DNA of 62,000 bases from Mesostigma viride (GCA_009746045.1 RPFO01000115.1:678474-740473); one strand, 5' to 3'; shown: positions 26,190 through 37,030, numbered from the stretch's first letter. Numbers and translations are program-made. Notes: generated from the letters alone by a model not told the origin.

Positions 26190-26530
26190 CTGGATGGATG
26201 GAGGTGGGCAGAGCTGCGTAATCGAACGAACCTAACTCCAAGCTATCTAGTCTAGAAAAATCCTAACTACACTATTCAGCAAAACGGCGCCCTTTCCGCT
26301 AGCTTGGGGGGGGGGGGCTTGCCCACAGGGGCTGGCGTGTGAGCCTGGACAATCTTCGATCTGCCACCGCTTCTTGTTCTGCACGGCAGTCCAAAGAAGA
26401 GAGAGGGATCGAGTGAATGCGGTGTTCAAAGTGAGCTCGGACCACTAGGTCGTGGACTACTCCAGTTGGAACGCCAGAAGTTCTTCGAGGACTTGCATAG
26501 CCTCGGGGGGGCTACCCCGGCCCGCCATGC
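26190..26530 (-). pseudogene. LINE reverse transcriptase C-terminal tail, truncated
   Basis: The minus-strand frame (26247-26429) contains SLSLLWTAVQNKKRW and QAPPP. It matches the C-terminus of the LINE at 41100-41226 (SLSLLWTAMQNKTRW, KPPPPK). Upstream on the minus strand the DNA also matches 41040-41100. It abuts the tail of the oppositely oriented fragment at 26185. Confidence 0.75.
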
Positions 26531-26859
26531 ACTAATTCTAGCTTGTTAAATATGCTAGCTGCTCGACGCCAACGCCATGCTCCGGGCCGTGGGCACTGCT
26601 GTCAGTCGCTTTGCGCATGCCGGCACGGCTCACTAATGACAACACCTCCGTGTTTTCTTCCTTTTTGCATGCGGGATAGCGGGATGGTTGCTGTCAACTG
26701 CCACTTCCAACGTCCCTCACAGGACTTGGCCGAACTTTTCGGGGCCCTAACAGTTCCGTCGTTTCTCATGCACCTAGCTGTTTGCCACCCCCCATAAGAC
26801 CTGTAGGACCAGCCGTTGGATCCACACTGTCAGACCCGGCACGGGAATAAACTCAACTC
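26531..26859. other. No gene seen; possible decayed LINE endonuclease region
   Basis: Lies just upstream of a recognisable endonuclease C-terminus and may be its decayed N-terminal part, but I cannot find catalytic motifs in any frame. Confidence 0.35.
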
Positions 26860-28806
26860 AAATCAACAACAGTACCGTCATGCCGGCCTGTCTGGACTAC
26901 GTGGTGGTACGGCAGCCCAGGTGCGCTTCGGTTGTGGATACCCTAGTGTTCGACCCACCCACGGTGTGCTCTGAGGTCCCACCGGTTGGTGCGTGCGACC
27001 AATCGGCTCCAGTTCCACACCACCAATTAGCGCCGCCCCCAAGTGGCCCGTCCTTATTGGACTGCGCTACCGACGCCCGGTCTGTGGGAGTCCTGAGGAC
27101 CATGTGCTGGACGGACGCCGAGCACAAGCGGAGTCGGTGTCGACAGGCGTACCTGGCGGCCCCGGACGCCCAGGCGGACGTGGACGCGCAGGCCCAGGGT
27201 GCATGCTCCCAACGCTGCCATTTTCGCGGGCTTTGCGAATTGCGGCCCGCGCCCCGTTGCTGGCAGCCCGGCACCTGCCGGCCATGCCCCGCCGACGCCC
27301 CGGCCCGCTCTACCGCCAGGCCGACCCCAAGGTACGTCTTGGCTGCCCGGCACCGCCTCAAGCGTAACCGGGACCTGCTGCTGAAAGGTCGGTGCTCAAG
27401 GCCGCACTCGTGGAGGCCAATGCACCAGCTCAGGACGCAGAGGCGGCCCAGTGCATCGCGGACGCCAAGGCCTGCCTAGCTCGCAACCAGGGCCGCAAGG
27501 AAAGGTGGTACAGGCATTCACGCCTAAAGTTGGGTTCGAGGTTTTTGATGGGCGTGAAACCAACTTAAGGCGTGAATGATTCTACTAAATTCTACTAATT
27601 TAATCTAAAGATACTTTAACATACTATTCTGAACTACTTTGAACTTGGAATGCCGAAACCCTATTTGACCCGTGAACACAACTTAAGCCAACCCAACTTA
27701 AGGCGTGAATGCTTGTACCAGTGACCTCGACCGGCTCGGCGGTCGGCGACAGCGCACCCCGTTGGATCGAGCACACGGGGGACGGCACGGCGCGCCGGCC
27801 GGCCTTGACCGCTGGTTGGCCCACAATGTTTCCTTGAGTGGTGGGGCTCGCGCCCCCCCCCCCCGCCGCTTCACCCCGAGACGGGCGGCGGCCGCCCGTC
27901 TCGGTATTGCCGCCAGCCGCACCCCCCCCGCCGCCTGCGCCACCCTCCTCGGCTGCGTACTAGTACCAAGTCCCCGCCTTGAAGGAGGGCTGCCTTGCCA
28001 CCAACGACGTCGTCCACCCCTTCACGTTGGAGGAATTGGACGGCGCCCTTGCTGGCCTGCGGTACGACGCGGCGGTCGGTGCCGACCACCTTTCGGCTGA
28101 GCTGCTGAAGACCCCTGACCTGGCGGTGCGGGAGCTTCTGCATGCGTTCTGCAATTGTGTCATGCTCTCTAATGAGCCTCCGCCTGCTGAGTGGCAGACG
28201 ACCATCCAAGTCATGCTGTACAAGAAGGGCTCAGCTGCTGACCCCGGTAACTATCGGGGTGTCTGCCTCCACAGCGCCGCGCTGAAGGTCTTCATGCGCA
28301 CGATGCTGCACAGGCTCCGCGCCGTGCTGGACCCACACCTAGGTGAGTCTCAGATGGGTTTCCGTCGTGGTCGTAACAATGTCATGGTTGTATTTGTCGC
28401 GCGCCGGCTGATGGAGGAGGTGCATCGCATTTTCCTTGATGGTCTTCCGCTGCATGGTTTTCATCTAAAGTTGTTGCCTATATCAAGGCCTTCGACACGG
28501 TCCTTTGGGAGGCTCTTTGGGCCATCCTAGCTCGTGTGCCTGCACCAGCGTTTATTGCTGCCATTCATCAGCTGTATGAGGGCTCACAAACAGTAGTGCG
28601 GACTGCGGAAGGCACCACCCCACCATTCCCCCTTCACCACGGGGTGTGGCAAGGTTGTGTCCTGTCCCCATATCTGTTCATTAAAGTCGTGGATCACGTC
28701 ATGCGCCGGGCACGTAGTGCGCGCTTTACTGCTCTTAAGGGGTTCGAGCCCGGCTTGGACATCCTTAACGAGCGCAAAACGTGTACGGCGGCGGTGGCCC
28801 CAGTGT
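26860..28806 (+). pseudogene. LINE endonuclease C-terminus plus reverse transcriptase, broken
   Basis: From 26880, CLDYVVVRQPRCASVV with a following hydrophobic stretch resembles the LDYV end of an apurinic-type LINE endonuclease. A linker with several frame changes follows. From 27979 the reverse transcriptase fingers are clear: ELDGALAGLRYDAAVGADHL, YKKGSAADPGNYRGVCL, SQMGFRRGRNN. A frameshift near 28466 leads into AYIKAFDTVLWEALW, where the first catalytic Asp of F-x-D-Y is lost (VVAYIKAFD). HHGVWQGCVLSPYLF follows. The copy stops at 28806, before the YADD region. It is closely similar to the better copy at 39250-41360. Non-functional. Confidence 0.85.
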
Positions 28807-30140
28807 GAGTTCATATGGCCAATACGGCAATACACCAAACCTCGGCGTATTGCGTATTTCGTGTCATACGCGTATTATACGCCTATTATACGCCAAAAGC
28901 GGCTCACAAAGGGCATTTTCGAGCCGCTATTCATGCTGGCAAGTCTCTCGCCATATTCTAAGGTGTTTCTCCCATGGGCGTGCCTCTCAAACACGCTAAC
29001 TAATGCCCAATCTTGACGTGGCGTAAATGCAATGCACGTAGCCTTTGAAACTCACTTCATTGTCGCGGTGTATCAAGTGTGATACTCATCCACTGCATGC
29101 AACATAGATTGCTAATTGAACTAATGCCTTATGACAATCATTAACTGATTGATAGGTCTACGATATCTTTAAAATCGACCCCAAAAGTTCATACAGTATA
29201 CAATGACACGTACGTGAACAGGATAGCACATAGCAGATCAAACCGCAGATTAGTTACGTATACCTGAAGTCCTTGCTCGAGCTAACCGCATGCCCACCTC
29301 ATGGACGTAGCTGCGAGCCTTTCCTGGCCCTCGTCACTAGTTAATCATGTCAGCAATAACTTGACACATCTATCCACGTACAAATGTATGGACATATTTC
29401 CCGCCTAGCAACATTTAGCAAATGCACGGCGACCGACTGGTCGCTGATCAAACGAGGTTGCTGCACCGAGCAGAGGGTCGAGACATATCTGCGCACATCC
29501 AGACGTTGCCTGGCCAAGCATATAAGCTTTGTGAGACCCATGGATCATGCTTGCAAAATGTCAGTTCAAAATGTCAAGCCATGCTCTCATACCAGTCAGT
29601 TTTTCTGCTCCTCCATGGCCGCGGACGTCAATTATTATTATATGGCAAGTCGGTCTCGTTTTGCCATATGGACTATCCCTACATGTAAAGACAAGATACA
29701 TATGGTTTTTAGGTACCAACCCCTGACCAACCCGTGAACTCCCGTGAACTGGCAAAGATGACAAGCGGGACCAACCGTAGGCCCGTACATCCCGAGCTAG
29801 TACGGTTTACTGTTAATTAGTTAGTTAGTTGAATCCCACGCCGGACATGGGCAGCAGAGTCTATAGTGGCCGAGGGCCGGTATATCGTACGGTTTACTGT
29901 AGGCTGCGTACTGCGTACCTGCCCTGCCAAAACTTTTTGCCAAAAACTTGGTCTGGCGCCGAATTCCGGAGCGTGCCGTGATACGCGAAAAATACGTACG
30001 TATGTATAATGCCGTGATTATGCCTATGCAAAAGTGCTTTTTTTATACGGTAGACCGGTTTCCCGCCAATAGCGTCAGTTGGAGTCCAAAATAAAAGTTG
30101 GAGTCCAAAATAAGTTGGAAAAAGTTGGAGTCCAAAATAA
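28807..30140. other. No gene seen; transposon debris
   Basis: The LINE is cut at 28806 by sequence starting GTGAGTTCATATGG with ATACGG and TATTATACGCC words, like the ends of the TIR element at 24066-25740. Around 29845-29870 lies an inverted copy of CTGCTGCCCATGT.CGGCGTGG, also present at 33850 and 35150. 30071-30140 repeats AGTTGGAGTCCAAAATAA. Short frames at 29384-29737 match nothing I know. Confidence 0.45.
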
Positions 30141-30188
30141 GGCCCGGTCTATACGGATTTTAAGTTAAAACCGAACCGGTCATTTTCA

Positions 30189-30435
30189 GGCGGAGCCAAT
30201 TTTCGGAAGAACCGTCAGGTTCGCCAGAATTGGCGAAGCTTATAAGGCCGTACACGTGAGAAAACATAGGAATAGGGGATGAAAATCCGTCAATCCATCC
30301 ATACATACATCCATCCATACATACATCCACCGAATTTGTCCCGAATTTGCAAGCATAAGGGTGAGGTTCTTCCGAAAATTGGCTCCGCCGTAGAGTTTCA
30401 ACGGGCAAGTTGCAAACACGCACGTTACTTGATTA
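30189..30435. mobile_element. Foldback/MITE-like element, copy A
   Basis: Perfect 25-bp terminal inverted repeats, 30189-30213 and 30365-30389, starting GGCGGAGCCAATTTTC. Its sequence, and 46 bp beyond its right end, recur almost unchanged at 34636-34873. Confidence 0.85.
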
Positions 30436-32097
30436 GCTGAAAATTGGGTCCGGAGGTAAAAATTTCAGTCTATACGAAACTAAACTGTCTGGACCGCAAG
30501 TAGAGTGGTTCCCGCCAAGTCGATGACGTGGCGCCAGCTCCGTGCCCGGGCAATCAGGCAATTACAGGCAATTGAACCCAAAACACTGACGGCGGGGAAG
30601 GGGAAGATGACCCGCGGTCGCCAGCCATGGCGGACAATGCCGAAGGAGATGGACCATTTCTGCCACCCGAAGCGCGAAATCATTGCGTGCCATGCGGAGT
30701 CGCCCATGGGAAAACGCCGAAGTGGACGATGAGAGAAAAAGCGCGTTTCGGGCATGTCCTAATTAACGAAAGCATCCGAGCAGCGTATTTTAAAGGATAT
30801 ATATCGGTTTCTTTTTACTTTTTATGATGATTTGTAGTCGTAAACTTGCAAGGGTGGCCAGAAATCGCCGAATCTAGCGACCATGCTGCACAACTTTGGT
30901 GTGCCGCAATGCGCCATTTTGCGGCCACCGCCTGGGCTAAGGTAATGCCAGCCATGCCAGGTAAAGCTGAGTTATCGTTTCCTTGTCGACGTAAGACGTT
31001 TATATATACGTTCTAGCTTGTGTAGCACATTCGTTTTGCATTATTCATGTTCTTTCTTGACCATGGCCTGGCCCCTTCCTAAAACACCATTCTTAGATGC
31101 CTCCCTCAGTCAGTTGACCTGCCATAGTGTGATGGTGATAAGTTTTAGAGGCTGTATGGGTTTGAATACCTCCATATATGTTTGTTATACATTTCCCACA
31201 CACATATTGCATGAGTGTGAGGCAGTTGGCTGGTCTCTGTGGCATCATCAAGCATGTAACCGGTGAGTAGAAGCTTCCCATTGTCAGTGAGCATGTGCCA
31301 CCAGGTGTGCTGGCCATCACCTGGCAAGCTATAGCAGCTTAGGCCTAGTTAATCATTGCTAGGGCAAGCTGAAATAGGCTTCACATCACTAGTTTGTTGG
31401 TGGCTGCCTCCTAGAATGCATGCCTTGCGTAGGGTGTCCGTACCACGTTACCTACGTGCATGGATAAGGTGGCACCTGCACATAGGTGCCATGTAAGGGC
31501 AGTGTGATGATGCAGTTATGTTTCCCCATCATTGTGGAAGGGAAATGTATTGTATGGCATGGTTGGTGGCCTTATTAGTAGGTAGTATGCCAAGCCCTAC
31601 CCCCTTGGTTGCTTTTTACCAACGGTACCCCTACGGGCTGTACTGGGTGTACGTAGCTGCTGGTATACCCAACCAAGTGATGACCCCAATGGCTCAAACT
31701 GCTCAGCAACTAATTGTTTATCATCCCTGAAGTGGTAAGTGCCTAGCTCTTAGAACATGATTCAAAGTACACATTCTACCAAAACTGAAAACGCGCGTCT
31801 TGACCGCCCTGACTTTGACGGTAGTTATACATGGCCTACTCTGAATATATGTAAGGTTGTGATGTATCAACCCGAAGAGCAACTCATGCACATGCTTGGC
31901 CCCCAAGGACAGCCATTGGATATGGGTAGGTTGGATGGCGTCTGGTTTTCAAAGTTGTGAAGTTACAACCGATGCATCGGCAGTATTTCTGCCCATTTAG
32001 GGGTTAAGTTTGACAACTGTGATGACTACCATTGCACATGCATCCTTTTTGACATTACAATAGCGGGATTAGGCAACATTCTCATCCTCACCGCTTG

Positions 32098-32775
32098 CGG
32101 GTAAAAAAAACTGGCAACCAAACACCATGCCACACGTGGCACACTCAAGCATACACCAAGGTGGGTAAAAAAAAATGGCAACCAAACACCATGCCACACG
32201 TGGCACACTCAAGCATTATACACCAAGGTGGGTAAAAAAAACTGGCAACCAAACACCATGCCACACGTGGCACACTCAAGCATACACCAAGGTGGGTAAA
32301 AAAAAATGGCAACCAAACACCATGCCACACTTGGCACACTCAAGCATACACCAAGGTGGGTAAAAAAAACTGGCAACCAAACACCATGCCACACGTGGCA
32401 CACTCAAGCATTATACACCAAGGTGGGTAAAAAAAATGGCAACCAAACACCATGCCACACGTGGCACACTCAAGCATTATACACCAAGGTGGGTAAAAAA
32501 AACTGGCAACCAAACACCATGCCACACGTGGCACACTCAAGCATTATACACCAAGGTGGGTAAAAAAAACTGGCAACCAAACACCATGCCACACGTGGCA
32601 CACTCAAGCATTATACACCAAGGTGGGTAAAAAAAACTGGCAACCAAACACCATGCCACACGTGGCACACTCAAGCATTATACACCAAGGTGGGTAAAAA
32701 AAACTGGCAACCAAACACCATGCCACACGTGGCACACTCAAGCATTATACACCAAGGTGGGTAAAAAAAACTGGC
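32098..32775. repeat. 64-67-bp tandem array with G-box core (about 10 units)
   Basis: Each unit has GGTGGGTAAAAAAAACTGG, CAACCAAACACC, then TGCCACACGTGGCA (an inverted repeat containing ACACGTGGC, the plant G-box/ABRE core) and CTCAAGCATTATACACC. The A-run length and an optional TTA account for unit-length changes. The array directly follows the transposase C-terminus and lies inside the candidate Harbinger element. Frames through it are not genes. Confidence 0.93.
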
Positions 32776-33480
32776 TAGCATGTTGCATGTCGTAGGTCAC
32801 ATGTCAATGCACGGTGAAGGATGCCAAAGCGGTGAATAAGAATCCCAAATGCACGCTCTATGACCTGCCTGCACAAAGAGATGTAATAGTTACATGCGTC
32901 CTCTTGGACGCTGAGACCCCTTCCTGGGTAGGGAGTCACAAGCCAAGGCTTGATGATGTATGCCTCATCTGCCACTATGTAGAATCCTTCTGGCAGGCCA
33001 ACACGTGCCAATTCCGTGTGCAAAGAGCTGACACGAAATGCGACAGTGTCATTGGTACTGCCGCAACATTTGTTGGAGCCATACAGAAAACGACATTTCG
33101 AATCGCACACAGCTTGCATGACAAGCGCATAAAACCCCTTACGATTCTAGTACTGCCTGGGGTTCGCTACCTCCGACTTGAAGGGTTTTTTTTATCTTGA
33201 TTGCGATACCATCGAGCGCACCAACACAACCATCAACAACTCCCCTGGTCGTCTGGTTGAATCGAAACCATCGGCCAAACGCGACAGTTCTCCCGAATCA
33301 TCCGTGGTTACGAGTGCGCTTCTCATTAGCAGCTCGCGGCAAGCCAAACCGACTTACGTAGGGCTTGGAAACGTGCACCACGCCTGGAGAGACCTCTTTA
33401 TCCTGTACGCCTTCGCATCATCTTCAAATCATGCAAATCATTCCAGTCCTCCCTGTCAATCCTGTCCTCGTCGGGCTTGC
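32775..33480 (-). pseudogene. PIF/Harbinger transposase, degenerate
   Basis: Minus strand, N- to C-terminal: GCVGALDGIAIKIKK (first catalytic Asp region), ANPRQY, a TAG where Tyr is expected, NRKGFYALVMQAVCDS, GSTNDTVAF, LPEGFYIVADEAY (second Asp region), PWLVTPYPGRGLS and CRQVIERAFGILIHRFGIL (Glu region). This order is the DDE_4 nuclease of HARBI1-like transposases. Breaks: a frame change in the A8 run near 33187-33194 just after KIKK, the TAG at about 33147, and a stop upstream near 33300. The catalytic D, D and E are all still present. I see no intact start. The partner Myb/SANT-like protein of this superfamily was not found. Dead as it stands. Confidence 0.88.
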
Positions 33481-33843
33481 GCATAAGGTGGTATGACTGG
33501 CGAGACATTATGGCCGCGTGTTTTCGTGCTTTAAATACGCAACTGAAATGGTCGGAATTACCAACTGCAATGGCACACACAGCTATGGCAACCAGCCTTC
33601 ACGTCGGTAGCAGCAGCCCGACCACCAGGGTTTTCCCGCCAATTATTCCTTTTTAACTTTTAACTCCGAAAAAAAAATAACAGGGGTCCGTGGCCAAGCC
33701 CGTCTGGAGTTATTTTTTATCTCCGGTGAGTTAAAACCGCAAGTTATTTTTCACCGTTGGATGAAAACCGGCCCTCAATCTCACCGTCCATTGTTTCCCG
33801 CCACTTTTAACTCCGCGAAGTTAAATCCCGTATAGACCGGGCC

Positions 33844-33943
33844 TTATAAATCTCTGCTGCCCATGTGCGGCGTGGGCAACAACAACAACAACTTGCAACA
33901 GTCAACCTGCGGGAACCAAGGCGGGAATGCAAGGGAACAGTTG
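33844..33943. repeat. Short block duplicated in the CP26-gene upstream region
   Basis: CTGCTGCCCATGTGCGGCGT followed by GGGCAACAACAAC is also found at about 35151-35215, and inverted at about 29845-29870. It forms the right flank of the Harbinger candidate and carries the left target duplication (AACAGTTG, 33936-33943) of the hAT-like element. Confidence 0.7.
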
Positions 33944-34026
33944 CACAGGTCGGACAAATATAAATGATATTTGGCCGTATTTGCGCATTTGATTTATAAA
34001 TGTTGCATATTTAGTCCACTAAATTA

Positions 34027-34600
34027 ATCCAACGGCGAAACAATTTTGACCAAAATATTTAGATTAATCCAACGGTGAAACAGTTTTCACCAACATATTT
34101 AGATGTATCCAACGGCGAAAAAGTTTTCACCAAAACATTTAGATGTATCCAACGGCGAAAAAGTTTTCACCAAAACATCTAAATTAATCCAACGGCGAAA
34201 AATTTTTCACCAAAACATCTAAATTAATCCAACGGCGAAACCGGCTTTGAATATTTAAATGAATCTAAATGAATATTTAAATACTCGTGCCGCCAGGGCC
34301 TTTAACTTTAACATCTGAAGTTTCAGTCTGAACTGGCCGCGTCTGCGAAACGAATGGCATTTCGGCAAAAAATATTTGGATTAATCCAACGGCGAAACAG
34401 TTTTGACCAAAATATTTAGATTAATCCAACGGCGAAACGGTTTTGACCAAAATATTTAGATTAATCCAACGGCGAAACAGTTTTCACCAAAATATTTAGA
34501 TGTATCCAACGGCGAAAAAGTTTTCACCAAAACATCTATATTAATCCAACGGCGAAAAAGTTTTCACCAAAACATCTAAATTAATCCAACGGCGACCGGT
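34027..34600. repeat. Two blocks of six 40-bp repeats (TCCAACGGCGAAA)
   Basis: TCCAACGGCGAAA starts at 34028, 34068, 34108, 34148, 34188 and 34228, and again at 34385, 34425, 34465, 34505, 34545 and 34585 (the last diverges after CGGCGA). The unit continues CAGTTTTGACCAAAATATTT. The blocks are separated by a 120-bp unrelated spacer. Such internal repeats may be transposase-binding sites of the hAT-like element. Confidence 0.92.
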
Positions 34601-34635
34601 AAGCAGCCAAAAGTATTTGCATCATATTTTATTCT

Positions 34636-34873
34636 GGCGGAGCCAATTTTCGGAAGAACCGTTAGGTTCGCCAGAATTGGCGAAGCTTATAAGGCCGTAC
34701 ACGTGAGAAAACATAGGAATAGGGGATGAAAATCCGTCAATCCATCCATCCATACATACATACATCCACCGAATTTGTCCCGAATTTGCAAGCATAAGGG
34801 TGAGGTTCTTCCGAAAATTGGCTCCGCCGTAGAGTTTCAACGGGCAAGTTGCAAACACGCACGTTACTTGATT
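34636..34873. mobile_element. Foldback/MITE-like element, copy B
   Basis: Ends at 34636 and 34828 are the same 25-bp inverted repeats as copy A, and the 45 bp after the right end also match copy A, up to the terminal repeat of the hAT-like host element. Confidence 0.85.
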
Positions 34874-35376
34874 ATATTTGTCCGACCTGTGAACAGTTGG
34901 ATGACTTGGATCCCACGCATAAACCTGTCGGACCACTGGCGCGGGATTAGTGATTACAGTCATTACACTCAACGCCGCACACCTGCCGCACATGTTACTG
35001 TAGTGCGAGCGCGAAAGGAAATTCTGGCCCTCCAGTTTCTAGTTAGATGCGAAGTACCTAACCAGGAAGTCCGTAGCCTGAACTAGCAACCGTCCAGCTT
35101 CTTTAGCGCTCTGACCTCCATTCGACCGGGACTCTCTCTCTGCTGCCAGGCTGCTGCCCATGTGCGGCATTAAGTTAATTCCCATGTGCGGCGTGGGCAA
35201 CAACAACAACAACAACAACGACCGCGACTGCCGGCCATCAGAGTCATCAGAAGCTCAGGATTGCAGATACCGGAAATTCCGGAATGCGATTTGCGGACTA
35301 CCGTTGGCTCTAGCTAGTGGCTGGTGGGGCAGGTCAAAGTTAATGGACAAAGTTAACCCTCTTATCTCGCAGCGAG

Positions 35377-35381
35377 CCAAT
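35377..35381 (+). promoter_or_regulatory. CCAAT box upstream of the CP26-like gene
   Basis: GAGCCAATCAGAG lies 110 bp before the start codon, a usual distance for a CCAAT element. No convincing TATA box was found between it and the ATG. Confidence 0.45.
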
Positions 35382-35490
35382 CAGAGCGTGGACGTATTGG
35401 CAGCACCGCACCTCTGCTTTCACTCATCAACCAGAGCACCTTGCGTAGGTGCCTCCCACCACTCCACTCAACTCAACACTCCACTCAAAC

Positions 35491-36585
35491 ATGGCTTCCA
35501 CCATGGTTTCCAGCTTCATGGGCACCCAGCTTAAGCAGGCCGTTGTTGCCTCGACCCAGGTTTCTAAGGTCCAGGTGACCGAGGCTTTGTTCGGCAAGAA
35601 GAAGGGCACCGCTAAGGCCACCCCAAAGAAGGCTGCCGCCCCCGCTGACGGTGCCGCCAAGTGGTATGGTACGTTTGGAAACGAGGCCCGCCTTGACAAG
35701 AAGGCAATATCCGAGGAATGCAGTGAAGTAAAATAAGCTTAGGAATATAGCTGGTTACAATGTATCACCGCCACCTCGATGGACAGCAAGGTTCAAGGGA
35801 ACAATAACCCGGGCTGGTTCAGTCCGCCTCTGCGTTTAGCGAAGCCAGCATGCCGTGTTCAAGGTATAAATAAGATCTTCATTCCCTGACGTCTTTTCTG
35901 CTATTACTTGTTTTGTGCAGGCCCTGACCGCCCCAAGTACCTGCCGACCGGTCTGTTGGACCCGGCTGATATCCCCGCCTACATGAACGGTGAGCTGGCT
36001 GGAGACTACGGTTATGATCCTCTGGGCCTCGGAAACAAGGGTGGCGTTGAGAAGTACCGCCCCTACGAGGTTCTGCACGGCCGCTGGGCCATGCTCGGCG
36101 TTGTCGGCATGCTGGTCCCCGAGGGCCTGTACGCCAACGGCAACACCAACATCAAGGGCGCCGTGTGGTGGGACTCTGGTGCCGTTCTCCTGGACCCCTC
36201 TGCCACCCTGACCTGGGCTGGTATCCCCAACCCCGTCCCCCTGGCGCTGGCCGTTATCTTTGAGGTCGCTGTGTTCTTCCTCATTGAGAACTACCGTTAC
36301 CAGCAGGACGGCCCATGGGGCACTGGTCTGGACCCCCTGTACCCAGGTGGCAAGTACTTTGACCCACTTGGCCTGGCTTCTGATCCCTCCAAGGCTGATG
36401 AGCTGAAGGTCAAGGAGATCAAGAACGGGCGTCTTGCCATGATGGCTTTCCTGGGCTTTGTTGTCCAGTACTTCGTGACCAAGGAGGGCCCATACGCCAA
36501 CTGGTCCAAGCACCTGGCTGATCCTTTCGGCTACAACTTCCTGACCATCCTGGGCTCTGGCTCTGAGCGCGTTCCAACTCTTTAA
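35491..36585 (+). CDS. CP26/Lhcb5-like chlorophyll a/b-binding antenna protein
   Basis: Two exons, 35491-35668 and 35921-36585, joined by a 252-bp GTACGT...TGTGCAG intron within the glycine codon of WYGPDR; 280 residues. Residues 1 to about 50 are a plastid transit peptide (MASTMVSSFMG, Lys/Ala-rich). WYGPDR is at 58-63. Helix B has EVLHGRWAM (109-117), helix C spans about 165-186 with E174 and E182, and helix A has LKVKEIKNGRLAM (221-233), the chlorophyll-ligating ExxNxR. DPFGYNF at 260-266 is the C-terminal amphipathic part. The protein binds pigments in the thylakoid and feeds excitation to photosystem II; CP26 is the usual monomeric antenna of this type. Assignment to Lhcb5 rather than another Lhcb rests on overall resemblance (LPTGLLDPADIPAYMNGE). 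Read without splicing, exon 1 would run 22 codons into the intron. The only intact, clearly functional gene in the repeat-rich part. Confidence 0.93.
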
Positions 36586-36644
36586 ATGGAACTTTGTAAA
36601 GTTGGTGGCACAGCCATCGTGTCAATCCATTTATTTTAAACTGC

Positions 36645-36650
36645 AATAAA
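36645..36650 (+). terminator. AATAAA polyadenylation signal of the antenna gene
   Basis: AATAAA 60 bp after the stop codon, followed by GTGTTCTTTTATTG, a T/G-rich downstream region. Confidence 0.65.
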
Positions 36651-36795
36651 GTGTTCTTTTATTGAGTCCATTAGTGATGTCTCTGCTGTTCCTGGTGACT
36701 TGAACTTCTTAAACTCCATTCTGATGTTACTTGGTTGTGGGAGGAATCTGTTTATTTTGGACGTTGACAAGGAGGAAAAAATATGGACTTAATTA

Positions 36796-37030
36796 TCAAG
36801 GAGACAACCAGCGCATGCCAGAAATCGGGAGAATCCGGACCATGGTAGCTCGAGCCTGCCGTTATCTTGTCCGCGTGTTCGAGGTTTTCAGGATGATGAA
36901 TATGAATGGTGATGGAAATGTGTAGCCTTGTGCTTTGAAATGATGGCTGGCTTACGTGTAGAGCGACTAGATGACCTAGACGGTGGGGCCGGAGACAGCT
37001 TGCTTGATCAGGGCGTGTGTTTCGAGCCTA
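36796..37030 (+). repeat. 230-bp dispersed repeat, left arm of a large inverted repeat
   Basis: Matches 41484-41711 in inverse orientation over almost its full length. It carries a short frame ending MNMNGDGNV at 36925; the same 40-odd codons are kept in the other arm with one V/L change. Fragments of its start (CGCTGGTTGTCTC) also appear near 22321 and 42489, so it is a family, perhaps the end of an unrecognised element. Confidence 0.8.

Larger units (their letters stand above)
30141..33843 (-). mobile_element. Candidate PIF/Harbinger-type transposon
   Basis: The left end GGCCCGGTCTATACGG (30141) is matched by its inverse CCGTATAGACCGGGCC (ending 33843), and the next bases (ATTTTAA / TTAAAT) are also nearly mirrored. 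The interior carries a degenerate Harbinger transposase on the minus strand. Flanking trinucleotides are TAA (left) and TTA (right). Both fit the TWA target preference known for this superfamily, but they are not identical, so one end may be from another copy. A foldback insertion lies just inside the left end. Between 30440 and 32097 I recognise no gene; frames at 30505-30732 and 31757-31960 are unassigned. Confidence 0.6.
33944..34891. mobile_element. Non-autonomous hAT-like DNA transposon, 948 bp
   Basis: Perfect 20-bp inverted ends CACAGGTCGGACAAATATAA (33944) and its complement (34872-34891), flanked by identical 8-bp AACAGTTG duplications (33936-33943 and 34892-34899). An 8-bp duplication is typical of hAT (and P) elements. 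It has no transposase. Inside are two blocks of six 40-bp repeats and a foldback element reaching the right end. Confidence 0.88.

Noticed and set aside
27054-27384. Several GC-rich frames on both strands around 27.0-27.4 kb
   Set aside because: Shadows of the decayed LINE endonuclease-RT linker; none has a domain or consistent homology to the other LINE copies.
32026-32630. Series of roughly 60-85-codon frames with repeated HHATRGTLKH- or CHVWHGVWLP-type peptides
   Set aside because: Translation of the 66-bp tandem array; it repeats with the array and is on both strands.
30160-34993. Two minus-strand frames (30160-30423 and 34622-34993) sharing a conserved peptide with WIDGFSSPIPMFSHVYGL
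   Set aside because: The similarity is explained by the duplicated foldback element. The frames differ at both ends and cross its inverted termini.
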